Below, piece by piece: positions 58,100 through 63,759 of a stretch of DNA of 63,759 nucleotides (positions are counted from its first letter, which is position 1; each line of letters starts with the position of its first letter). The position numbers and the translations under genes are program-made. Under the pieces are notes generated by a model. That model was not told the origin of the DNA. It saw only the letters and a program-made list of their open reading frames with translations, and made no database searches. Location of the stretch: the NCBI RefSeq assembly GCF_016901995.1, contig NZ_JACJLE010000021.1, positions 1-63,759 on the forward strand, read 5' to 3'. Source of the DNA: Bacteroides caecigallinarum (GTDB taxonomy: Bacteria; Bacteroidota; Bacteroidia; Bacteroidales; Bacteroidaceae).

Positions 58100-58244
58100 T
58101 TAATCTTGTTTATTTTTCTCTCATAACATAATCAGTTAAACCAAGACTACTGTTATAATGTTCTTTTCTTATAAATTATTTGCACATACTCTCATATTTC
58201 AGTTCCTTTGCATCATTAGTAAGATAAAAACAATATTATACACC

Positions 58245-59480
58245 ATGAAACAAACATTTGCACCTTTTGCCAAACCGCTATACGTGATGACAAAACCTGT
58301 CGGAGCGGTATGTAATCTGGCTTGCGATTATTGCTATTACCTGGAAAAATCGAATTTATATAAGGACACTTCGAAGCACGTGATGAGTGATGAACTACTT
58401 GAGCGCTTCATAAAGGAATATATCGGTTCGCAGACTATGCCTCAAGTGCTTTTCACATGGCATGGCGGAGAAACATTGATGCGTCCGCTAAGTTTCTACA
58501 AGAAGGCTGTTGAACTTCAGAAACAGTATGCCGGCGGAAGAACTATTGACAACTGCATTCAGACTAACGGTACATTGCTTACCGACGAGTGGTGTCAGTT
58601 CTTCAAGGAAAACAACTGGCTTGTGGGGGTGTCTATAGACGGTCCTCAGGAGTTTCATGATGAATATCGCAGAAACAAGCAGGGGTTACCTTCATTCGTA
58701 AAGGTTATGCGTGGTATTGAGTTGCTTAACAAGCATGGAGTGGAATGGAATGCCATGGCTGTGGTGAACGACTATAATGCCGATTATCCGGTGGAGTTCT
58801 ATAATTTCTTCAAGTCCATAGGCTGCCATTATATCCAGTTCGCACCAATCGTAGAGAGAATATTCAAGCATAGTGACGGACGTCATCTGGCATCACCTAT
58901 GCAGGAAGGAGATAAACTTGCAGATTTCTCTGTTACACCTGAGCAGTGGGGAAACTTCCTTTGCAAACTTTTCGATGAATGGGTGAAGAACGATGTAGGA
59001 CAGTATTTCATTCAGATATTTGATTCTACACTTGCCAACTGGGTAGGGGAGCAACCGGGCGTATGTTCCATGGCGAAGACATGCGGACATGCCGGAGTGA
59101 TGGAGTTCAACGGCGATGTCTATTCGTGCGACCATTATGTATTCCCTGAATATAAGTTGGGTAATATCTATCAGAAGACTCTGGTGGAGATGATGTACAG
59201 CGAAAGACAGCAGGAGTTCGGGCTGATGAAACAGAAATCATTGCCTACACAGTGTAAGGAGTGTGAGTTCCTGTTCGCATGCAATGGCGACTGCCCTAAG
59301 AACCGCTTTGCGAAGACAGCAACCGGAGAGCCGGGACTGAACTACCTGTGTAAGGGATATTATCAGTTCTTCAAGCATGTGGCTCCTTATATGGACTATA
59401 TGAAGAAAGAACTGCTTGCACAGCGTGCCCCTGCAAATGTTATGGAGGCAATACGTAATGGAGAAATTGTACAAGAATAG
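58245..59480 (+). CDS. Anaerobic sulfatase-maturing enzyme (radical SAM/SPASM)
   Basis: anSME converts the active-site Ser or Cys of sulfatases to formylglycine without oxygen. The 411-residue protein, started at ATG 58245, has the radical SAM cysteines C23-NLA-C27-DY-C30 and the anSME-typical WHGGETLMRP and QTNGTLLTDEWCQFF. The C-terminal SPASM iron-sulfur ligands are CSMAKTCGHAG, YSCDHYVFPEYKLGN, CKECEFLFACNGDCPKNRF and YLCKGYY. The longer frame from 58158 is untypical for the family. It is monocistronic here but is needed by the two serine-type sulfatases of the PUL 10 kb upstream. Confidence 0.94.
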   Translation: MKQTFAPFAKPLYVMTKPVGAVCNLACDYCYYLEKSNLYKDTSKHVMSDELLERFIKEYIGSQTMPQVLFTWHGGETLMRPLSFYKKAVELQKQYAGGRTIDNCIQTNGTLLTDEWCQFFKENNWLVGVSIDGPQEFHDEYRRNKQGLPSFVKVMRGIELLNKHGVEWNAMAVVNDYNADYPVEFYNFFKSIGCHYIQFAPIVERIFKHSDGRHLASPMQEGDKLADFSVTPEQWGNFLCKLFDEWVKNDVGQYFIQIFDSTLANWVGEQPGVCSMAKTCGHAGVMEFNGDVYSCDHYVFPEYKLGNIYQKTLVEMMYSERQQEFGLMKQKSLPTQCKECEFLFACNGDCPKNRFAKTATGEPGLNYLCKGYYQFFKHVAPYMDYMKKELLAQRAPANVMEAIRNGEIVQE

Positions 59481-59486
59481 ATACAG

Positions 59487-59569
59487 TTACACGTTCGTGT
59501 GACGATCGTTACACGTTCGTGTCACACTTGTCACACGTTTGTGTCACTACCGTCACACGTACGTGTGAC
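59487..59569. repeat. Four 17-bp palindromes at exact 22-bp spacing
   Basis: Cores at 59487-59503, 59509-59525, 59531-59547 and 59553-59569 follow the pattern TYACACGTNYGTGTSAC, separated by 5-base spacers of differing sequence. Each core is nearly self-complementary around ACGTNCGT. They fill the gap between two convergent genes. Confidence 0.9.
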
Positions 59570-59574
59570 TCAAA

Positions 59575-61632
59575 CTATTTCTTTAGTTCCGGATAACTTA
59601 TTCGGGTGTGATACATTGTTTTCAGCTTTTCTTTGAACACACTCTTTACAGTAGCGATATCCTTGAATGTGATAGGGCATTCCTTGAAGTAGCCTTCCTG
59701 TACCTGCGAGTCGATAATCTTATCTACCAAGGCGGAAATACTCTCTTCTGTGTATTCAGGCAAACTTCTTGAAGCTGCTTCCACCGAGTCTGCCATCATA
59801 AGTATAGCCTGTTCCTTTGTGAAAGGATTAGGTCCAGGATATTGGAAAACTGTCTTGTCAACTTCCTCGTCAGGATGTTCGTTCTGATACGAAATATAGA
59901 AATATTTTGTAAGCCCGTTGCCGTGGTGAGTGCTGATGAATTCCTTTATCACCTTTGGTAGGTTATGCTTGTCCGCAAGTTTCAGTCCGTCTGTTATATG
60001 GCTTATCACAATCTGGGCACTCTGTTTGTAGTTTAGCTGGTCGTGCGGATTGACTCCCGACTGGTTTTCTGTGAAAAATGCAGGATTCAACATCTTGCCT
60101 ATGTCATGGTACATTGCTCCTGTACGCACCAATTGGCTGTTAGCACCTATTCGGTTGGCGGCAGCAGCAGTCAGGTTGGCAAGCTGCAATGAATGTTGGA
60201 ATGTACCGGGGGCTGTTTCTGACATTTCCCTCATCAGCTTCGTGTTTATGTTCGAAAGTTCTACAAGAGTAACATTCGATGTAAATCCGAAGGTCTTTTC
60301 CAGTATGAACAGTAACGGATATGTGAACAGCAGTAGCAGACCGTTTATTATGAAGTTCATATATACATAAGTGCTCAGCTGTGCTATTTCGCTTACGTGT
60401 ACAAGGTCAAGAGCAAGATATAGCAGTGAGTATGTCAGCGTCACTATCAGTGCACTGTTAAGCAACTGTGAGCGTTGCGACAGTTCCCTCAGACTGTATA
60501 TCGCCGCCATGCCTGCTACAGCCTGCAAAAGAATGAACTCATGCGGTGTTCTCAGTGCAATTGATGTAAGCAATATTGTCACTATATGCGCCATGAATGC
60601 CGTGCGCGAGTCGAGGAAAATCTTGATAAGCATAGGTATCATAGCGAACGGTACTATATATACACTTAAGAATGCATGTTCCACCATAACGAATGCTATG
60701 ACCGGAAATACAGTGATGATACTGAACAGGAGATATAGTTTACCCCTTACTTTATAGAAATCGCAACGGAATATCTCAAGATATACCATAAACAAAGCTA
60801 TCATTATAGACACAAACAGAATTTGTCCCAATAGCGTGAGTCGTTTTTCCGTTACAGTCTCGCTTCTGCTGTTCCATTCTTTCTGCATGGATTTCAGAAT
60901 GTCAAACTTCTTCTGGTCTATAATCTCTCCACGGTCGATTATTTTCTGTCCGTTCATGACGAATCCGGTAGCCCATGAAATGTTCGACAGAAGTTCCTGT
61001 CTGGCTGTCATGGATTTCTCCGAGTCATAAATAAGGTTTGGAGTGATATAATCGTTCAGATTACATTGCTGCAACAGAATTCTGTTGAAATGTATGGTAT
61101 CGGAGTTAATAAGCTTCTCATATGCCTCTTTTATGGTATAAAGTTCGTCAACACTTCTTTGTGCAGCAGTGTTATGACTGATGGCCTGTATTGTTGAGGC
61201 TCCCTCATTTTTCAGCTCCTCAAGGTCGGTAGGCGAGATGACTCCGGTTTCATATATCTCTTTCAACGTGTTTTCCACGTACTTGCGATAGTTGGCATAA
61301 TCCTTTATTATCATCCCTTTATCGTTATAGTCTTTTTTCAGCTTTGAGATCATTTCCTGCGATGTCTCAGTATTCAGCTGATAATAAGGAGTATAAAACT
61401 TCAGAATACTGTCCTGTTCTGCTTTTACCTGTTCTTCTCCTTTATATATAGGGAAATCGAATGAAGCCTGTAGCAAACCATATTTCCACGGTTTGTTCAA
61501 TTCGAACTGATAGTTGAATTTGCCTTCCTTAGGCATGAAATAGACTATGACGGAAACAGTGACAATGAAGATTGCACATTTGAATAATAGTTCTTTGTAT
61601 GAGAAAGTATTGTCTTTCAGTGAAGTTTTCAT
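59575..61632 (-). CDS. 7TM-HD membrane phosphodiesterase (PgpH-like, HDIG domain)
   Basis: The 685-residue protein has an N-terminal extracytoplasmic region after one membrane segment (7TMR-HDED type, about residues 40-265). Seven membrane helices cover about 270-460, followed by a cytoplasmic HD domain with His509-Asp510 in YHDIGKM and FISTHHGNGLTKYFY. Relatives (PgpH) degrade cyclic-di-AMP. The ATG at 61632 (MKTSLKD) is used rather than the TTG two codons earlier. It is divergent from gltX with an 86-bp gap and converges on the sulfatase maturase gene. Confidence 0.92.
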   Translation of the reverse strand: MKTSLKDNTFSYKELLFKCAIFIVTVSVIVYFMPKEGKFNYQFELNKPWKYGLLQASFDFPIYKGEEQVKAEQDSILKFYTPYYQLNTETSQEMISKLKKDYNDKGMIIKDYANYRKYVENTLKEIYETGVISPTDLEELKNEGASTIQAISHNTAAQRSVDELYTIKEAYEKLINSDTIHFNRILLQQCNLNDYITPNLIYDSEKSMTARQELLSNISWATGFVMNGQKIIDRGEIIDQKKFDILKSMQKEWNSRSETVTEKRLTLLGQILFVSIMIALFMVYLEIFRCDFYKVRGKLYLLFSIITVFPVIAFVMVEHAFLSVYIVPFAMIPMLIKIFLDSRTAFMAHIVTILLTSIALRTPHEFILLQAVAGMAAIYSLRELSQRSQLLNSALIVTLTYSLLYLALDLVHVSEIAQLSTYVYMNFIINGLLLLFTYPLLFILEKTFGFTSNVTLVELSNINTKLMREMSETAPGTFQHSLQLANLTAAAANRIGANSQLVRTGAMYHDIGKMLNPAFFTENQSGVNPHDQLNYKQSAQIVISHITDGLKLADKHNLPKVIKEFISTHHGNGLTKYFYISYQNEHPDEEVDKTVFQYPGPNPFTKEQAILMMADSVEAASRSLPEYTEESISALVDKIIDSQVQEGYFKECPITFKDIATVKSVFKEKLKTMYHTRISYPELKK

Positions 61633-61684
61633 AACCAAAGTATATTTTTGGCTGCAAAATAAGCAAAAAACGGGAAATTTAGAT

Positions 61685-61692
61685 TACTTTTG
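61685..61692 (+). promoter_or_regulatory. -7 promoter element of gltX
   Basis: TACTTTTG matches TAnnTTTG and lies 27 bases before the ATG at 61719. Confidence 0.55.
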
Positions 61693-61718
61693 CAAAACAT
61701 TTTTAGTTGAAAATCAAT

Positions 61719-63236
61719 ATGTCAGAAAGAAAAGTAAGAGTTCGTTTCGCGCCTAGCCCTACAGGTGCGTTGCATATCGGCGGTGTGCGTACTGCCTTGT
61801 ACAATTATCTCTTTGCCCGTCAGCATGGCGGAGACCTTATTTTCCGTATAGAGGATACTGACTCAAACCGTTTCGTTCCCGGTGCGGAAGAGTATATCAT
61901 CGAATCGTTCAAATGGTTGGGTATCAAATTCGATGAAGGCGTAAGTTTTGGTGGAAACTACGGACCTTACCGCCAGTCGGAACGTCGTGATATATATAAG
62001 AAATATGTTCAGGTTTTGCTTGATAGCGGTAAAGCCTATATTGCTTTCGATACTCCTGAGGAACTTGATGCCAAGAGAAAGGAAATACCTAACTTCCAGT
62101 ACGATGCCTCTACACGTCTTTCAATGCGCAACTCATTGTCAATGAGCAAGGAAGAGGTGGATGCACTTATTGCTGAAGGAAAACAGTATGTAGTACGTTT
62201 CAAGATAGAGCCAAACGAAGATGTACATGTAAATGACATTATCCGTGGTGATGTGGTTATCAATTCGTCAATCCTTGATGATAAAGTGCTGTACAAGTCG
62301 GCTGACGAGCTTCCTACATACCATCTTGCAAATATCGTTGACGACCACTTGATGGAAGTTACTCACGTAATCCGTGGTGAGGAATGGTTGCCTTCTGCTC
62401 CTCTTCACGTACTTCTATACAGAGCATTCGGTTGGGCAGACACTATGCCTGAGTTCGCTCATTTGCCTTTGCTTCTTAAGCCGGACGGAAACGGTAAGTT
62501 GAGCAAACGTGACGGCGACCGTCTTGGTTTCCCTGTATTCCCATTGGAATGGCATGATCCTAAGACAGGTGAAGTATCTTCTGGTTATCGCGAATCAGGT
62601 TATCTTCCTGAAGCTGTTATCAACTTCCTAGCTCTATTGGGCTGGAATCCGGGTAACGACCAGGAAATCATGTCGCTTGATGAGCTAGTAAAACTCTTCG
62701 ATTTGCACCGTTGCAGCAAAGCCGGAGCTAAATTCGACTACGAAAAAGCTCGTTGGTTCAACCATGAGTATATAATAATGAAGGACGACAAGGAACTAGC
62801 CGAACTGTTTATGCCTGTTATTAAGGAACATGGTATTGATGTTCCGATGGAAACAGTGGTTACAGTAGTCGGACTGATGAAGGGTCGTGTAAGCTTTGTA
62901 AAAGAACTTTGGGACACTTGTAAGTTCTTCTTCGTTGCTCCTGAAGAATACGACGAAAAGACAGTGAAGAAACGCTGGAAAGAAGATTCTGCCAAGTGCA
63001 TGACAGAACTTGCTGACTTGCTTGAATCTTTGGATGATTTCTCTCTGACTCATCAGGAAGAAGTCGTTATGAAGTGGATTGAGGATATGGGTTACCATAC
63101 CGGTAATATTATGAACGCTTTCCGTCTTACATTGGTAGGCGAGGGTAAGGGTCCTCATATGTTCGACATTTCATCTGTTCTTGGAAAAGAAGAAACAGTA
63201 AGACGTATGCGCAGGGCTGTTGAAGTTCTGAAGTGA
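61719..63236 (+). CDS. gltX: Glutamate--tRNA ligase
   Basis: This class I synthetase charges tRNA-Glu. The 505-residue protein has the HIGH motif in [19 protein letters not shown] near the N-terminus, [37 protein letters not shown], and the KMSKS-type [10 protein letters not shown]. The anticodon-binding helical domain fills the last 170 residues. The TTG at 61707 is in frame, but ATG 61719 ([12 protein letters not shown]) is the family start. It ends at a terminator. Confidence 0.97.
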   Translation: MSERKVRVRFAPSPTGALHIGGVRTALYNYLFARQHGGDLIFRIEDTDSNRFVPGAEEYIIESFKWLGIKFDEGVSFGGNYGPYRQSERRDIYKKYVQVLLDSGKAYIAFDTPEELDAKRKEIPNFQYDASTRLSMRNSLSMSKEEVDALIAEGKQYVVRFKIEPNEDVHVNDIIRGDVVINSSILDDKVLYKSADELPTYHLANIVDDHLMEVTHVIRGEEWLPSAPLHVLLYRAFGWADTMPEFAHLPLLLKPDGNGKLSKRDGDRLGFPVFPLEWHDPKTGEVSSGYRESGYLPEAVINFLALLGWNPGNDQEIMSLDELVKLFDLHRCSKAGAKFDYEKARWFNHEYIIMKDDKELAELFMPVIKEHGIDVPMETVVTVVGLMKGRVSFVKELWDTCKFFFVAPEEYDEKTVKKRWKEDSAKCMTELADLLESLDDFSLTHQEEVVMKWIEDMGYHTGNIMNAFRLTLVGEGKGPHMFDISSVLGKEETVRRMRRAVEVLK

Positions 63237-63250
63237 TTTTCATAATAATA

Positions 63251-63310
63251 AAACAAATATGGCATGCTTTGAGGGTGATAAATCCTTCTGGCATGCCATA
63301 TTTTTGTTTT
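63251..63310. terminator. Terminator between gltX and the Rpn-family gene
   Basis: AAACAAATATGGCATGC pairs with GCATGCCATATTTTTGTTT over a 26-base loop, with A and T runs on both sides that suit both converging genes. Confidence 0.85.
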
Positions 63311-63319
63311 CAAAAGAGT

Positions 63320-63757
63320 TTAAATCTTTCTTATATCTTCTTCTGATAGCCCGGTGACTGTAGATATTGTGCCTAAGTCTATACCAATTTTCTTCATATT
63401 ACGGGCTATTTCCATTTGTTTTAGTTTTTCACCTTCTGCTATTCCCTCTGCTCTACCTTCTGCCCTTCCTTCCGCTCTGCCTTCCGCTCTACCTTCTGCC
63501 CTGCCTTCAGCCCTCTCGGTGTTTATATTGTCTCTCAGAATTACGATATTGTCAAGATGTCTGTAGTATGCTTCTTTCTCTACTTTAGTCATATTATCTA
63601 TTTTGAGTTTTTCCCTAACCACGTCAAGTCCCGGGGCATTTGCGCCTTCTGGTATTTCTCCTGTGTTCAGATAATAAATCCATTCCTCTAGCGGAGTTTT
63701 TGCCACTTTATTGAAGTCGTTTACTTTCAGGATATAATATTCCGGATAAAGTTGGCT
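63320..63757 (-). CDS. Rpn family PD-(D/E)XK nuclease/putative transposase, C-terminal part (cut by window edge)
   Basis: The minus-strand frame has no stop up to the window edge, so the N-terminal nuclease core lies outside; the GTG at 63706 is internal (a YPEYYILKVNDFNKVAKTP segment precedes it). Visible are the family's helical region (WIYYLNTGEIP), a linker of five AEGR units plus AEGI and AEGE, and the tail MEIARNMKKIGIDLG with TGLSEEDI. The tail is clearly homologous to that of the plus-strand gene at the left edge, but the sequences have diverged, so these are paralogues and not a recent duplication. Confidence 0.8.
   Translation of the reverse strand, partial: SQLYPEYYILKVNDFNKVAKTPLEEWIYYLNTGEIPEGANAPGLDVVREKLKIDNMTKVEKEAYYRHLDNIVILRDNINTERAEGRAEGRAEGRAEGRAEGRAEGIAEGEKLKQMEIARNMKKIGIDLGTISTVTGLSEEDIRKI
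63428..63511 (-). repeat. Seven 12-bp in-frame repeats coding AEGR-type units
   Basis: Seven consecutive 12-base units encode AEGR x5, AEGI and AEGE. Synonymous differences between units show the array is not freshly amplified. Confidence 0.85.
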
Positions 63758-63759
63758 TA

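Noticed and set aside
59487..59569. CRISPR array
   Set aside because: The repeated units are 17-bp palindromes with 5-bp spacers, far too short for CRISPR spacers, and no cas gene is in the window.

Overview
This is a 63.8 kb stretch of chromosome from a member of the Bacteroidales, most likely a gut Bacteroides/Phocaeicola-type organism. The evidence is a complete SusC/SusD polysaccharide utilization locus (PUL) with a hybrid two-component regulator, a fused SecDF, a short-chain-dehydrogenase type threonine dehydrogenase, a fimbrillin-like lipoprotein, lipoboxes of Bacteroidetes type, little sign of Shine-Dalgarno sequences, and many TAnnTTTG (-7) promoter elements of the Bacteroidetes primary sigma factor. 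No plasmid, phage or integrase gene is visible.

Layout. 1-0.5 kb: the 3' part of an Rpn/PD-(D/E)XK 'transposase-nuclease' gene cut by the window edge; an inverted paralogue is cut by the right edge. 0.5-8.6 kb: housekeeping genes (dprA, thioesterase, dihydrouridine synthase, DUF2851, dapB, lepB, a second lepB-like gene that has lost its catalytic residues, WbqC-like), separated by a family of octamer-built inverted repeats. 8.7-13.5 kb: an operon of two overlapping rhomboid genes, an exo/endonuclease/phosphatase-fold membrane protein and a lipoprotein M3 peptidase. 13.6-22.3 kb: secDF, divergent tdh/kbl (threonine to glycine plus acetyl-CoA), tRNA-Arg(CCU), and korAB (2-oxoacid:ferredoxin oxidoreductase). 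22.5-28.3 kb: a GH97 glycosidase, cysS, an outer-membrane beta-barrel protein, and a 55-residue peptide followed by a fimbrillin-like lipoprotein.

28.4-52.1 kb is the PUL. On the minus strand susC-susD-GH20-GH20-GH16 run as one unit. On the plus strand, divergent from susC, are an AT-rich HTCS regulator and then GH29 (fucosidase)-sulfatase-sulfatase-GH2 (beta-galactosidase). The set of activities (fucosidase, galactosidase, two hexosaminidases, an endo-type GH16 and two sulfatases) points to sulfated, fucosylated host glycans such as mucin O-glycans or keratan-sulfate-like chains. Both sulfatases carry the serine form of the active-site motif, and an anaerobic sulfatase-maturing radical SAM gene lies 6 kb further on at 58.2 kb, so the two loci probably work together.

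52.1-63.2 kb: an oxidoreductase, priA, a PHP phosphoesterase and a LMW phosphotyrosine phosphatase (overlapping), an AbiEii-type nucleotidyltransferase toxin with a DUF6922-like partner, the sulfatase maturase, four 22-bp-spaced palindromes, a 7TM-HD (PgpH-like) phosphodiesterase and gltX. No gene-free stretch exceeds about 300 bases, apart from the 361-base gap at 19037-19397, which holds a terminator and the tRNA.
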